DNA of 64,000 nt, taken from NCBI RefSeq assembly GCF_004011835.1, contig NZ_RKLN01000006.1:124001-188000 (forward strand). The letters are read 5' to 3'. The position numbers were made by a program, and so were the translations under genes. Position 1 is the first letter of the stretch. Each line of letters opens with the position of its first letter. Source of the DNA: Rhodococcus spongiicola (GTDB taxonomy: Bacteria; Actinomycetota; Actinomycetes; Mycobacteriales; Mycobacteriaceae). The notes below the pieces were generated by a model, which searched no databases, was not told where the DNA came from, and saw only the letters and a list, made by a program, of their open reading frames with translations. Shown piece after piece: positions 17,389 to 27,311 of the stretch.

Positions 17389-18603
17389 GTGACCACAGAG
17401 GCATTCATTTATGAAGCCATCCGAACCCCACGCGGCCGGGGAAAAAAGACCGGTTCACTGCACTCGGTCAAGCCGATTTCGCTGGTCACCGGCCTGATCC
17501 AGGAACTGCGCAACCGATTCCCGGGGCTCGACGAGGACCGCATCTCCGACCTGATTCTCGGTGTCGTCTCGCCTCTCGGCGATCAGGGCATGGACATCGC
17601 GCGCATCGCGGCCACCGACGCCGGCATGCCCGACACCGTCGGCGGTGTGCAGATCAACCGTTTCTGCGCCTCGGGTCTCGAGGCCGTCAACATGGCCGCG
17701 CAGAAGGTGCGGTCCGGCTGGGACGAGATGGTCGTCGCCGGTGGCGTCGAGTCGATGTCGCGCGTGCCGATGGGTAGCGATGGTGGCGCGTGGGTCAACG
17801 ACCCCGCCACCAACTACGACAACTACACTGTCCCGCAGGGCATCTCGGCGGACCTCATCGCCACGATCGAGGGCTTCTCCCGTGACGACGTCGACGCCTA
17901 CGCCGTCCGCTCGCAAGACCTGGCTGCGAAGGCGTGGAGCGGTGGCTACTTCGCCAAGTCCGTCGTCCCGGTCAAGGACATCAACGGCATCACCGTCCTC
18001 GACCACGACGAGCACATGCGGCCGGGGACCACGGCCGAGGGCCTGTCCGGCCTGCAGCCCTCGTTCGCGACGATCGGCGAGATGGGCGGCTTCGACGCCG
18101 TCGCGCTGCAGAAGTACCACTGGGTCGAGAAGATCAACCACGTCCACCACGGCGGCAACAGCTCCGGCATCGTCGACGGTGCCGCGCTGCTCCTCGTGGG
18201 CAGCGAGGAGGCCGGCAAGGCCATGGGCATGACCCCGCGCGCCCGCGTCGTCGCGACCGCGACCTCCGGTGCCGACTCGACGCTCATGCTCACTGGCCCG
18301 ACCCCCGCCGCCAAGAAGGTGCTCGCGCAGACCGGACTGACCCTCGACGACATCGACCTGGTCGAGATCAACGAGGCGTTCGCCTCGGTCGTCCTCAAGT
18401 TCCAGAAGGACCTGAAGATCCCGGACGAGAAGCTGAACGTCAACGGCGGCGCCATCGCCATGGGTCACCCACTCGGCGCCACCGGCGCGATGATCACCGG
18501 AACCATGATCGACGAGCTCGAGCGCCGCGGCGCCAAGCGAGCCCTGGTGACGCTGTGCATCGGCGGCGGCATGGGCGTTGCCACCATCATCGAGCGCGTC
18601 TGA
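17389..18603 (+). CDS. fadA: Acetyl-CoA acyltransferase (3-ketoacyl-CoA thiolase)
   Basis: A 404-residue thiolase that cleaves 3-ketoacyl-CoA in the last beta-oxidation step. Acylated Cys93 is in [12 protein letters not shown], the catalytic histidine is in [15 protein letters not shown], and the second Cys is in LCIGGGMG. The GTG start follows AGGAAGGA by five bases. fadB begins 32 bases after the stop, giving the standard trifunctional-complex operon (compare Rv0859-Rv0860). Confidence 0.95.
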   Translation: MTTEAFIYEAIRTPRGRGKKTGSLHSVKPISLVTGLIQELRNRFPGLDEDRISDLILGVVSPLGDQGMDIARIAATDAGMPDTVGGVQINRFCASGLEAVNMAAQKVRSGWDEMVVAGGVESMSRVPMGSDGGAWVNDPATNYDNYTVPQGISADLIATIEGFSRDDVDAYAVRSQDLAAKAWSGGYFAKSVVPVKDINGITVLDHDEHMRPGTTAEGLSGLQPSFATIGEMGGFDAVALQKYHWVEKINHVHHGGNSSGIVDGAALLLVGSEEAGKAMGMTPRARVVATATSGADSTLMLTGPTPAAKKVLAQTGLTLDDIDLVEINEAFASVVLKFQKDLKIPDEKLNVNGGAIAMGHPLGATGAMITGTMIDELERRGAKRALVTLCIGGGMGVATIIERV

Positions 18604-18635
18604 CGCTCACAGGACAGACAGGAGAGACGAGAACA

Positions 18636-20777
18636 GTGAGCGATCAGAACATCATCGCCTGGGAGCAGGACGCCGACGGCATCGTCGTGCTCACGATCGA
18701 CGACCCGAACCAGGGCGCGAACACGATGAACGAGCGGTATCTCTCTTCGATGCGGGCCACCGTGGACCGCCTCTACGCGGAGAAGGACTCGATCACCGGG
18801 GTGGTGCTGACGTCGGGTAAGAAGACGTTCTTCGCCGGCGGTGATCTCAAGAACATGATCGAGGTCGGACCCGAGGACGCCGAGCAGATCTACGAACACT
18901 CCAACACCATCAAGTCGGACCTGCGTCGGCTCGAGACGCTCGGCAAGCCCGTCGTCACGTGCATCAACGGTGCAGCCCTCGGTGGCGGCCTCGAGATCGC
19001 ACTCGCGACCCACCGCCGCATCGCGGCCGACGTCAAGGGCGTCAAGATCGGCCTGCCCGAGGTCACCCTCGGCCTGCTTCCCGGCGGCGGCGGCGTTGTG
19101 CGCACCGTCCGCATGTTCGGCCTGATGACCGCTTTGACTCAGATGCTGCTGCAGGGTCAGCAGCGCGCGCCGCAGCAGGCCAAGGAGGTCGGACTGGTCG
19201 ACGAGCTGGTCTCCTCCGTCGAGGAGCTGGTGCCCGCCGCGAAGGCGTGGATCAAGGCCAACCCCGAGTCGGGCGTTCAGCCGTGGGACAAGAAGGGCTA
19301 CAAGATCCCCGGCGGAACCCCCGCCACACCGGCCTTCGCCGCGAACCTGCCGGCCTTCCCGGCGAACCTTCGCAAGCAGATCAAGGGTGCCCCGATGGAG
19401 GCCCCCCGCGCGATCATGGCCGCTGCCGTCGAGGGCAGCCAGGTCGACGTCGACAACGCCCTGCGCATCGAGTCCCGCTACTTCACCAAGCTCGTCACCG
19501 GTCGGGTCGCGAAGAACATGATCCAGGCGTTCTTCTTCGACTTGCAGGCCATCGGGTCCGGCGCGTCGCGGCCGAAGGATGTTCCCAAGCGGGAGATCAA
19601 GAAGGTCGGCGTGCTCGGCGCCGGCATGATGGGTGCCGGTATCGCGTACGTGGCCGCGAAGGCCGGATTGCCCGTGGTCCTCAAGGACGTGACCCTCGAG
19701 GCCGCTGAGAAGGGCAAGGGGTACGCCGAAAAGCTCGAGGCCAAGGCCCTCTCGCGCGGCAAGACCACCGAGGAGAAGTCCAAGGCCCTGCTCGACCGGA
19801 TCACGCCCAGCGCGGACCCGGCCGACTTCGCGGGCGTCGACTTCGTCGTCGAGGCCGTCTTCGAGTCCGCCGATCTGAAGAAGAAGGTCTTCCAGGAGAT
19901 CGAGGACATCGTCGAGCCGGACGCCCTGCTCGGTTCGAACACCTCGACGCTGCCGATCACCGACCTCGCGACGGGCGTCAAGCGGTCCGAGGACTTCATC
20001 GGCATCCACTTCTTCTCGCCGGTCGACAAGATGCCGCTGGTCGAGATCATCCGCGGCGAGAAGACCTCGGACGAGAGCCTGGCCCGCGTCTTCGACTTCG
20101 TGCAGGCGATCCGCAAGACCCCGATCGTCGTCAACGACTCGCGCGGCTTCTTCACCTCGCGCGTCATCGGCACCTTCGTCAACGAGGCGATCGCCATGGT
20201 CGCCGAGGGCATCGAGCCGGCGACCATCGAGCAAGCGGGTATGCAGGCCGGCTACCCGGCTGCACCGCTGCAGCTGTCGGACGAGCTGAACCTGACGCTG
20301 ATGCAGAAGATCCGCGCCGAGACGAAGGCCGCGGCGTTGGCCGAGGGCAAGGAGCTTCCGGCGGACCCGGCGGGCGACGTCATCAACTTCCTCGTCGAGG
20401 GCAACGACCGCAAGGGCCGTCTCGGTGGCGCCGGCTTCTACGACTACGAGGACGGCAAGCGTGTCGGGCTGTGGCAGGGGCTGCGGGACAACTTCAAGTC
20501 CGGCTCGAACAAGGCGCCGATCCAGGACCTGATCGACCGCATGCTGTTCATCGAGGCGATCGAGACGCAGAAGTGCTTCGACGAGGGTGTCATCACGTCC
20601 ACCGCCGACGCCAACATCGGCTCCATCATGGGCATCGGCTACCCGGCCTGGACCGGCGGTGTCAGCCAGTTCGTCGCGGGCTACCCGGGCGGTAAGGCCG
20701 GCTTCGTTGCGCGTGCCGAGGAACTTGCTGCCAAGTACGGTGAGCGCTTCACTCCGCCGGCGACGATGAAGGGCTGA
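18636..20777 (+). CDS. fadB: Fatty acid oxidation alpha subunit: enoyl-CoA hydratase/3-hydroxyacyl-CoA dehydrogenase
   Basis: A 713-residue bifunctional enzyme. The N-terminal hydratase domain has the oxyanion motifs GGDLKNM and [12 protein letters not shown]. The central dehydrogenase starts with the NAD loop [15 protein letters not shown] near residue 327, and C-terminal dehydrogenase domains follow. The GTG at 18636 is preceded by GGAGAGA. It forms a complex with the thiolase encoded just upstream. A strong terminator follows. Confidence 0.95.
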   Translation: MSDQNIIAWEQDADGIVVLTIDDPNQGANTMNERYLSSMRATVDRLYAEKDSITGVVLTSGKKTFFAGGDLKNMIEVGPEDAEQIYEHSNTIKSDLRRLETLGKPVVTCINGAALGGGLEIALATHRRIAADVKGVKIGLPEVTLGLLPGGGGVVRTVRMFGLMTALTQMLLQGQQRAPQQAKEVGLVDELVSSVEELVPAAKAWIKANPESGVQPWDKKGYKIPGGTPATPAFAANLPAFPANLRKQIKGAPMEAPRAIMAAAVEGSQVDVDNALRIESRYFTKLVTGRVAKNMIQAFFFDLQAIGSGASRPKDVPKREIKKVGVLGAGMMGAGIAYVAAKAGLPVVLKDVTLEAAEKGKGYAEKLEAKALSRGKTTEEKSKALLDRITPSADPADFAGVDFVVEAVFESADLKKKVFQEIEDIVEPDALLGSNTSTLPITDLATGVKRSEDFIGIHFFSPVDKMPLVEIIRGEKTSDESLARVFDFVQAIRKTPIVVNDSRGFFTSRVIGTFVNEAIAMVAEGIEPATIEQAGMQAGYPAAPLQLSDELNLTLMQKIRAETKAAALAEGKELPADPAGDVINFLVEGNDRKGRLGGAGFYDYEDGKRVGLWQGLRDNFKSGSNKAPIQDLIDRMLFIEAIETQKCFDEGVITSTADANIGSIMGIGYPAWTGGVSQFVAGYPGGKAGFVARAEELAAKYGERFTPPATMKG

Positions 20778-20810
20778 CGAAGCACCGAGAGCAACGGCTC
20801 CCGACGAGAA

Positions 20811-20850
20811 ACGGCTCCCGACCGGAACCACCGGTCGGGGGCCGTTTCTC
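20811..20850 (+). terminator. Terminator of the fadA-fadB operon
   Basis: ACGGCTCCCGACCGG and CCGGTCGGGGGCCGT pair (15 bp with one mismatch) around the loop AACCA and are followed by TTTCTCT. It lies 33 bases after the fadB stop and before the convergent tmsB. Confidence 0.85.
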
Positions 20851-20886
20851 TGTCTTCAGGTGTTTGTCTTGCGGGTGTTTCCTGGA

Positions 20887-22188
20887 TCAGCCCTTCCACC
20901 ACGGGCGCAGCGGCACGCTGGCCTCACCGTTGGGTCCGAGCTTGACCGCCAGGACTTGGTGTAGCTGAACGACGTTGCGCTCGAAGCCGAGTCGCGAGCC
21001 GGCCATGTACAGACCCCACACCTTCGCGGTACCCTCGCCGACCTCGGCGACGCATGCGTCCCAGTTCTCGACGAGGTTTCGGCACCACCCGGCCAGGGTG
21101 AGCGCGTAGTGCTCGCGCAGGTTCTCTTCGTGGCGCACCTCGAGGCCTACGTCCTGCATCTCGCTGATGATGCGGCCCGATCCGGTGAGTTCGGCGTCGG
21201 GGAAGATGTACCGGTCGATGAAGTAGCCGGCTCGGGCGTTGCTGCGGTTGCCGGGGCGCGTGATGCAGTGATTCAGCAGTCGGCCACCTGCTCGCAGTTT
21301 GTCCTTCATGAACCCGAAGTACGACGGGTAGTTGTGGACGCCGATGTGTTCGGTGAGGCCGATCGACGAGATGGCGTCGAACCCGGTCTCCGGTACGTCG
21401 CGGTAGTCGGAGAACCGGACCTCGGCCAGGTCGGACAGCCCTTCCGCGGCGATTGCCTTCCGTGCCCACTCGGCCTGCTCGCGCGAGAGGGTGACGCCGA
21501 TGGTCTTGACACCGTGGCGGGCGGCGTAGCGGACCATTCCGCCCCAGCCGCAACCGATGTCGAGCAGCCGGTCGCCTTCCTTCAGTCCGAGCTTGTCGAA
21601 GACGAGGCGATACTTGTTCTCCTGTGCGTCCTCGAGGCTCATGTTCTCGGACTCGTACGCGGCACAGGTGTAGGTCATCGACGGGCCGAGCACATACTCG
21701 TAGAAGGCGTTCGAGACGTCGTAGTGGTGGTGAATCACCTCGGCATCGCGAGACTTGGAGTGCCGCAGGCCCTCTGCGAACCGGCGCCAGCGTGGCCGGT
21801 GTTCCTGCGGCGGGGGAGCGATGGGGAGCAGGTTGTCCCAGCCGATGGACCTGGTGATGGCCGCGATCTGCTTCGCCGAGGGGCGCCGAAACTGCAGGTC
21901 GGTCATCGCCCCGAGGATCTCGTACGGGTCGCCCGGATGCACCCCGACGGCCTCCAGGTCGCCCGCCACGTAGGCGCGGGCCATGCCGAGGTCGCCGGGG
22001 GCGGTGGCCAGGTAGGTGGTACCGCGAGTCGAGTTCAGGCGAAGGCCGTAGGGTGCGTCCTCCGGCCCCGTCGCGCTGCCGTCGTACGCGGTGAACCGCA
22101 GGGGGATCTGACCATCGGAGACGGTTTCGAGAATCTGAGCGAGGCTGAGCTTCTGAGCAGAGTCGGCCTTCGTTTTGAGAATCGTCAT
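20887..22188 (-). CDS. tmsB: CFA-family SAM methyltransferase for 10-methyl fatty acids
   Basis: A 433-residue cyclopropane-synthase-like methyltransferase with SAM motif LLDIGCGWGGMVRYAARHG and the family's MTYTCAAYE and HHYDVSN segments. Adjacent to an FAD-binding oxidoreductase, this is the TmsB/BfaB arrangement. TmsB methylates oleoyl chains of phospholipids at C10 to a methylene intermediate that TmsA reduces, giving tuberculostearic-type acid. The true ATG is at 22188, overlapping the tmsA stop by four bases (ATGA). A longer open frame upstream is a shadow. Confidence 0.85.
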   Translation of the reverse strand: MTILKTKADSAQKLSLAQILETVSDGQIPLRFTAYDGSATGPEDAPYGLRLNSTRGTTYLATAPGDLGMARAYVAGDLEAVGVHPGDPYEILGAMTDLQFRRPSAKQIAAITRSIGWDNLLPIAPPPQEHRPRWRRFAEGLRHSKSRDAEVIHHHYDVSNAFYEYVLGPSMTYTCAAYESENMSLEDAQENKYRLVFDKLGLKEGDRLLDIGCGWGGMVRYAARHGVKTIGVTLSREQAEWARKAIAAEGLSDLAEVRFSDYRDVPETGFDAISSIGLTEHIGVHNYPSYFGFMKDKLRAGGRLLNHCITRPGNRSNARAGYFIDRYIFPDAELTGSGRIISEMQDVGLEVRHEENLREHYALTLAGWCRNLVENWDACVAEVGEGTAKVWGLYMAGSRLGFERNVVQLHQVLAVKLGPNGEASVPLRPWWKG

Positions 22189-23765
22189 TTTCGTTGCACC
22201 GCCTTTGAATAGAGGTCCAGCAGTCGTGAATCGGGGTCGTACCGTTTCTTGATCTCGGTGTAGTGGTCGCCGCCGTACAGCAGCGCGAACGCGTCCGCGT
22301 CGTAGAACGCGTCGGAGTACAGGGACTTGTGGCCGTCGAGTTCGGCGACCTTGTTCTCGATTCGGCGGTTCGCGGCACCGACGGGAGCGCCGGGCTCGAT
22401 GGGCACCGACGACCAGAAGCCGACGTTGACGTAGGTGCGATGCGGTTCGAGCGGATACAGCGGCCACGGCCGCGGTGCGGCCGTTCCATCCTGCCGCGGT
22501 GCGGCCGTTCCATCCTGCCGCGGTGCGGCCGTTCCATCCTGCCGCGGTGCGGCCGTTCCATCCTGCCGCGGTGCGGCCTTTCCGTCCCGCCCTGCTTTGG
22601 CCTTTCGCCGTGACCGCGGTCGCTTCGAGCCGGTTCCCTGCGGACCTAGGTCGCGAAGGCGCAACGGACACAGCCACAGCGGCTCGATCGGGATCTCCTC
22701 GAGGAACCAGCTCAGGAACTCCGAGGTGCGGTCGAGGGGGACCTCGATGTCCTGCACCACGCGCTCACGCGGCGGCAGCCCCTTCCTGGCCTCGAGGCGG
22801 TCGCCGATGTCGTACTTCCGGTCCAGCGCGATGAGCTTCCAGTAGAAGCTGCTGCGCCGGTAGCGTTTCGGCCAGAACCGTCGGATCTTGGGGTTCTGTG
22901 TCCCGAACGCGCGCGAGCACCAGAACCAGTCGGTGTCCCACCGCCACAGGTAGTCGTGAGTCGTCAGTCGGTCCGTCTTGGGGTGGTTGATCGATTCGTG
23001 TTGTATGGACCGGTAGTAGATATCCATGTCGGTGTAGTCACTGACCGGTCCGGGCTCGTCGGTCTGCACCCCGAGGGTCAGGTATGCCTCGTTCGCGGTG
23101 AAGACGACACCGTCGAGGTAGTCGACGGCGATGCCGTCCCACATCCGTTCCTCGACGATCCGGTCCATTGACTTCTGGAGCTCATCGAGGTCGGTGAACC
23201 GCAGGTGCCGCAGGGCCACGAACCGTTTCACCGGCTCGAGCTCGATCCGGAGGCGGGTCGAATAGCCCAACGTTCCATAGGAATTCGGGAACGCACGGAA
23301 CAGGTCCGAGTGCTCGCCGTGGGGGGTCGCGGTGACGATACTGCCGTTGCCGGTAAGGATGTCCATCTCGAGCACCGACTCGTGCGGCAGTCCGTTGCGG
23401 AACGAGGTGGACTCGATGCCGAGGCCGGTGACTGCGCCGCCGAGGGTGATGGTCTTCAACTGAGGCACCACCATTGGGGCGAGCCCGTAGGGAAGCGTCG
23501 CGGCCACGAGGTTCTCGTAGGTGCACATTCCCGCGACATCGGCGGTGCGGGCTTCGGGATCGACCGAGATGACCCCGTCCAGCCCGGATACGTCGAGACC
23601 CGGTGCGCTGCTTCGCGTCCGCGCCCGGAACAGGTTGGAGGTCTTCTTCGCAAGTCGGACGTTCGCATCAGGCGGGATCGCCCGGTAGCTCGACAGCAGG
23701 CGCTGCACTCCCGCACGATGCACGGCAAGCCCGGTTTCGCGGATACCAGTGTAAGAATCGGCCAC
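22185..23765 (-). CDS. tmsA: FAD-binding oxidoreductase for 10-methyl fatty acids
   Basis: A 526-residue FAD-linked oxidase of the DHCR24-like type, homologous by context to Rv3719 (BfaA/TmsA). It would reduce the 10-methylene intermediate made by TmsB using NADPH. FAD contacts include PQLKTITLGGAVTGLGIEST and a PNSYGTLGYSTRLRIEL segment. Residues about 390-429 are an added Arg/Ala/Pro/Gln linker made of 8-residue repeats (TAAPRQDG), encoded by a minisatellite. The linker falls between conserved segments and keeps the frame. The start is GTG. Confidence 0.85.
   Translation of the reverse strand: MADSYTGIRETGLAVHRAGVQRLLSSYRAIPPDANVRLAKKTSNLFRARTRSSAPGLDVSGLDGVISVDPEARTADVAGMCTYENLVAATLPYGLAPMVVPQLKTITLGGAVTGLGIESTSFRNGLPHESVLEMDILTGNGSIVTATPHGEHSDLFRAFPNSYGTLGYSTRLRIELEPVKRFVALRHLRFTDLDELQKSMDRIVEERMWDGIAVDYLDGVVFTANEAYLTLGVQTDEPGPVSDYTDMDIYYRSIQHESINHPKTDRLTTHDYLWRWDTDWFWCSRAFGTQNPKIRRFWPKRYRRSSFYWKLIALDRKYDIGDRLEARKGLPPRERVVQDIEVPLDRTSEFLSWFLEEIPIEPLWLCPLRLRDLGPQGTGSKRPRSRRKAKAGRDGKAAPRQDGTAAPRQDGTAAPRQDGTAAPRQDGTAAPRPWPLYPLEPHRTYVNVGFWSSVPIEPGAPVGAANRRIENKVAELDGHKSLYSDAFYDADAFALLYGGDHYTEIKKRYDPDSRLLDLYSKAVQRK
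22477..22596. repeat. 24-bp in-frame minisatellite inside tmsA
   Basis: Four perfect 24-bp units occupy 22477-22572 and a degenerate fifth runs to 22596. Because 24 is a multiple of three, each unit adds eight residues (TAAPRQDG) without breaking tmsA. Copy number is likely to vary between strains. Confidence 0.95.
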
Positions 23766-23834
23766 ACCCTGACGCTATCGCTACTCCGACCGCTCGACCA
23801 TCCATATCCGTGAAGACCCAGGCATCTGCCGGAA

Positions 23835-25253
23835 CTAGCGGGTGTGAGCATGGCGCCGATCTCCCATGTTCCGCGAAATCAGGACACCCACGAGTAGAAC
23901 AGTTCCGACGACGGCAATGAACCAGCCTGTGCGGTGTAGGCCTTCGTCGCCGATGATGCGACCGGAGGTGGTAGCCAGCACAACGGCGGCGAGGTTCGCT
24001 CCGATGTACTGCACGGTTCGGTACATTCCGATCGCGGTGCCGACTTCCTCGAGAGAGGTGACCGAGCTGACCAGATTCTGATTGCCGATGTTGTTGAACC
24101 CATTGGGAATTCCCAGCACTACTGCTACCAGGAGAAGCACAAGGATTGGGGCCGTACTACTTTCCACCGAGGCCAGGAGCAGACCACCGATGAGAAGTGC
24201 TCCCGTGCCGACGGCGAGTGTTCTGCGCGCTCCGTGACGTGCGTATGTGTGTGAGGCGATCAGCGTGGTGAGGGCCCCGACCGCGGCGACCGGAAGCATT
24301 GTCAAGCCGGCCTGCGTGGCGCTCATCCCGCGGGAGTACTGCAACCATTGGGGAACACCGAAGTAGACGCAGTAGAACGCCGAGTAGGTGAGCAGCGTCC
24401 GGGTGAGCGTCGCACTGAGCGCACGGTTTCGGGTGAGGGCCCGAACGTCGATGAACGGCTCGTCGGCCCGCCGTTCCCACTGGATGAACGAGGCGAGCGC
24501 CATCGCCCAAAGGGGAATCAACCACCAGATGGGGTCGGTGGTGAGCGATAGCAGGAAGAGCATCGTCGACGAGATCAGTACGAGAAGCAGCAGCGCTCCC
24601 ACCACATCGAGCGAGCGCAGCAGCTCACGGCGCCTCACGGACGTGATTCGGGCGGAGCCGACTCTCGCGAATCTTGTGACCAGGACGGCACTGAACGCGG
24701 CGACGGGAAGGTTGATCCACATGATCGAGTGCCATCCGAACGCCCCCACCAAGAGACCGCCGAGCGTCGGACCCAGTGAGACGGTTGCCTGACTGCAAAC
24801 GGTCAGGGTCGTGATCGCGCTTCGAGGCTGAGCCCGATGGCGCTCCGCGTACTCCCGAATCATCGTCATCGCATTCGGGTATTGGGTGGCAGTTCCGATT
24901 CCGATAAGTACGCGGGCGAAGATCAGCCAGCCGACGGTCGGTGCCAGGATGCCGACGATCGAGCCGAGCGACACGATGGCGAGTCCTGCGAGGTATACCT
25001 GCCGAGCACCGAGCAGAGCGCCGAGCCTACCCGCCATCGGGGCCGTTACGGCTGTCGCTATGTACAGGCCCGAGATCACCCACGCGATACCGGACGACGA
25101 GCCGAACTGCGCGGCAATACCGACGATCGCGATGGCGATCATCGACGAGTTCAGAGGCTGCAGAATACTTCCGGCAGCAATCGAACCGCTGACCCGAATC
25201 GGGATGCGCCGACTCTGCCGTCCACCAACCGAATCCTTGACGAGGACGCTCAT
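23835..25253 (-). CDS. MFS drug efflux transporter
   Basis: A 472-residue major facilitator with about twelve to fourteen membrane helices. It has the family loop GRLGALLGARQVYLAG between helices 2 and 3 and a first helix region containing LQPLNSSMIAIAIVG, typical of DHA-type multidrug exporters. The ATG at 25253 overlaps the stop of the MarR gene by four bases, so the regulator and exporter are cotranscribed. The substrate is unknown. Confidence 0.88.
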   Translation of the reverse strand: MSVLVKDSVGGRQSRRIPIRVSGSIAAGSILQPLNSSMIAIAIVGIAAQFGSSSGIAWVISGLYIATAVTAPMAGRLGALLGARQVYLAGLAIVSLGSIVGILAPTVGWLIFARVLIGIGTATQYPNAMTMIREYAERHRAQPRSAITTLTVCSQATVSLGPTLGGLLVGAFGWHSIMWINLPVAAFSAVLVTRFARVGSARITSVRRRELLRSLDVVGALLLLVLISSTMLFLLSLTTDPIWWLIPLWAMALASFIQWERRADEPFIDVRALTRNRALSATLTRTLLTYSAFYCVYFGVPQWLQYSRGMSATQAGLTMLPVAAVGALTTLIASHTYARHGARRTLAVGTGALLIGGLLLASVESSTAPILVLLLVAVVLGIPNGFNNIGNQNLVSSVTSLEEVGTAIGMYRTVQYIGANLAAVVLATTSGRIIGDEGLHRTGWFIAVVGTVLLVGVLISRNMGDRRHAHTR

Positions 25254-25705
25254 GAGGCCACCACTGACCGCGGTTGCAGTGCCGACTCCGGAATGTGGGC
25301 GAGTCGTCGCAGTAGCTTGCCGGCGATGAACAGCAGTTCGCGCTCGGCGTCGGTGCACTCGGCGTCGAGGGCCGCCGAGAGCCATTCGCTTCGCCGCGCC
25401 CGGTCAACCTCGAGGGTCTGTGACCCGAGTGCGGTGATCGCGACGATGCTCGCGCGGGCGTCCTGGGGGTCCGCGGTGCGCGAGACCATCCCCGCGTCTT
25501 CGAGCAGCGAGACTGTCCGGGCGATGGACTGGGGGGCGACCTGCTCCAACCCGGCCAACGCCCGAGCGCTCATCGGCCCTTCTTGGTGGAGGTGGGCCAG
25601 CGCATGCAACTGCGTGGGCGTGAGTTGGTGGCGTGCCCTCTGACTCCGGATTCGCCTGCTGAACAGAACGACGTCTTCGCGGAGTCGATTGACCTTCTCG
25701 TCCAT
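25250..25705 (-). CDS. MarR family regulator, copy 1 (efflux operon)
   Basis: A 151-residue winged-helix regulator with ARALAGLEQVAPQSIARTVS as the DNA-recognition region and wing RTADPQDARAS. It overlaps the MFS gene and probably represses the pair. The gene at 25928 encodes a near-identical paralogue; their central ~240 bases match base for base while both termini differ. Confidence 0.88.
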   Translation of the reverse strand: MDEKVNRLREDVVLFSRRIRSQRARHQLTPTQLHALAHLHQEGPMSARALAGLEQVAPQSIARTVSLLEDAGMVSRTADPQDARASIVAITALGSQTLEVDRARRSEWLSAALDAECTDAERELLFIAGKLLRRLAHIPESALQPRSVVAS

Positions 25706-25750
25706 TTCGCACCCTCTCGTCTAGTTCTCAGCCTCTCGCCCCAGCTCTAT

Positions 25751-25770
25751 AGTTAGACAGTCTAGCTGTC
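25751..25770. promoter_or_regulatory. Probable operator of MarR copy 1
   Basis: AGTTAGACAGTCTAGCTGTC contains the inverted repeat GACAG-N5-CTGTC and lies about 45 bases upstream of the MarR start. A related sequence, ATTAGTCAGTGTAGCTG, precedes the second MarR gene, which supports a shared binding site. Confidence 0.55.
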
Positions 25771-25927
25771 ATAATTCTTGGAACCAAGCCCTGTTTGCGC
25801 GCGATATAGCACACAGTTCGAGATTATTGACCAGTATTGCTGCCTAATACGCCGCTAGCCCGAGAAGGGTGCGGACCCATCAGGTTGTGCCGCGCCGGCA
25901 GCGGCTACCGCTGCGTTCATCGGTTCG

Positions 25928-26380
25928 TCAGTTCACCAGGGACTCCCGCTGCGGCACCGGCTCCGGGGTTGCGGCGAGGCGTCGCAGCAACTGGCCGGCG
26001 ATATACAGCAGTTCGCGCTCGGCGTCGGTGCACTCGGCGTCGAGGGCCGCCGAGAGCCATTCGCTTCGCCGCGCCCGGTCAACCTCGAGGGTCTGTGACC
26101 CGAGTGCGGTGATCGCGACGATGCTCGCGCGGGCGTCCTGGGGGTCCGCGGTGCGCGAGACCATCCCCGCGTCTTCGAGCAGCGAGACTGTCCGGGCGAT
26201 GGACTGGGGGGCGACCTGCTCCAACCCTGCCAACGCCCGAGCACTCATCGGCCCTTCGCGGTCGAGGTGAGCCAGCGCTTGCAACTGGGTGGGCGTGAGT
26301 TGATGCCGCGCCTTCTGACTCCGGATTCGCCTGGTGAACAGAACGACGTCCTCGCGGAGTCGATCGACTCTCGAGTCCAT
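25928..26380 (-). CDS. MarR family regulator, copy 2
   Basis: A 150-residue paralogue of the MarR protein at 25250. The core from RHQLTPTQL to DAECTDAERELL is almost unchanged. It has no exporter directly after it; the next gene downstream on this strand is the first MarR copy, 222 bases away. It may be a duplicate whose target was lost, or a second repressor of the same exporter. Confidence 0.85.
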   Translation of the reverse strand: MDSRVDRLREDVVLFTRRIRSQKARHQLTPTQLQALAHLDREGPMSARALAGLEQVAPQSIARTVSLLEDAGMVSRTADPQDARASIVAITALGSQTLEVDRARRSEWLSAALDAECTDAERELLYIAGQLLRRLAATPEPVPQRESLVN

Positions 26381-26429
26381 GTTTCACCTCACTACACACG
26401 GGCACGCTGATTAGCACACACAGACAGCC

Positions 26430-26446
26430 AATTAGTCAGTGTAGCT
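26430..26446. promoter_or_regulatory. Probable operator of MarR copy 2
   Basis: AATTAGTCAGTGTAGCTG is about 50 bases upstream of the second MarR start and matches the motif before copy 1 at most positions (TTAG-N-CAGT-N-TAGCTG). The conserved motif lies in otherwise dissimilar upstream DNA. Confidence 0.45.
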
Positions 26447-26449
26447 GGG

Positions 26450-26800
26450 CATTGTTGGCTGCTCATAGCGCTCGAGGACGGGCAGACACCGAACAAGACG
26501 AAGCGGCATTCACAAGTAGTGCAACGCAATAGCATCGCTCGGGTCATGACCGAACACCCGAAACGGCTGAATGGCAATCCGTCAGCAACCCTGCCCATCG
26601 GACCGGGTGCCCGGATACCGGCCTCACCAGGCAGCATGTGGATGGGGTCGATTAACTGCATTCTTGCGGATCATCATCCGGGAAGGCTCAACCTCCCGCA
26701 GTGCACGAATTCTGACCACTGATGGAGGTGCTTGATCGCGATCATTGCTGGTGGGCGTGCAGGATAGACAGGTGGACCCCGAAACAGGGAGAGCTCACCA
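26450..26800. other. 350-bp stretch with no recognised gene
   Basis: Short frames on both strands have weaker codon bias than neighbouring genes and match no family I know. The stretch is less GC-rich than its surroundings and may be decayed sequence left by insertion of the MarR/MFS block into the conserved tmsA-ybaB neighbourhood. Confidence 0.4.
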
Positions 26801-26950
26801 GTGGCACAGGTCAGCGCGAGCAGTTCCGTCAATACTGCCGCGACTGCGGAGCAGGCGCTTGCCGCCTTGTCGGACCAGGAGACCGTCCGGCGGCGACGCT
26901 CGCGAACCTACTGCGTGAACTGGGCTGACGTGGGCGACGGACTAGGCTGA
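26801..26950 (+). CDS. Small ORF, possible remnant of an SRPBCC-family gene
   Basis: A GTG with GGGAGAG seven bases upstream opens 49 codons. The first 25 residues ([20 protein letters not shown]...) resemble the start of SRPBCC proteins, and from memory M. tuberculosis has an SRPBCC gene (Rv3718c) next to ybaB. The rest ([20 protein letters not shown]) does not fit. It is either a truncated remnant or an unrelated short peptide gene cotranscribed with ybaB. Confidence 0.35.
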   Translation: MAQVSASSSVNTAATAEQALAALSDQETVRRRRSRTYCVNWADVGDGLG

Positions 26951-26978
26951 CCAAGCAACTTCAGAAAGGACAAGCCAA

Positions 26979-27302
26979 GTGCAACCAGGTGGACAACCCG
27001 ACATGCAGCAGCTCCTCGCGCAGGCGGAGCAGATGCAGCAGCAGCTGATGGCCGCGCAGGCGGAGATGGCTCAGGCAGAGATGACCGGGCAGGCCGGCGG
27101 AGGTCTGGTGACCGCCACGGTCAAGGGCACCGGCGAGATTGTCGGCCTCACGATCGACCCCAAGGTCGTGGACCCGGACGACGTCGAGACGCTGCAGGAT
27201 CTCGTGATCGGTGCGATCGCGGATGCGTCGAGCAAGGCCCAGGAGATGGCGGCGAGCAAGCTCGGCCCCCTCGCCGGCGGCATGCCCGGGCTTCCCTTCT
27301 AG
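26979..27302 (+). CDS. ybaB: YbaB/EbfC family nucleoid-associated protein
   Basis: A 107-residue DNA-binding protein. An N-terminal helix rich in Gln and Met ([20 protein letters not shown]) is followed by the YbaB core [20 protein letters not shown] and a C-terminal helix. The GTG start follows AGAAAGGA. It is linked to recR with a nine-base gap, as in most bacteria. Confidence 0.92.
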   Translation: MQPGGQPDMQQLLAQAEQMQQQLMAAQAEMAQAEMTGQAGGGLVTATVKGTGEIVGLTIDPKVVDPDDVETLQDLVIGAIADASSKAQEMAASKLGPLAGGMPGLPF

Positions 27303-27311
27303 AGGCGCGCC

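Noticed and set aside
18465-20831. 788-codon minus-strand open frame across fadB
   Set aside because: Antisense shadow of fadB; its Leu/Arg/Asp-rich translation has no recognisable fold, while fadB is full length and conserved.
22477-22596. Possible CRISPR array
   Set aside because: The 24-bp units abut with no spacers and are in frame inside tmsA, so this is a minisatellite.
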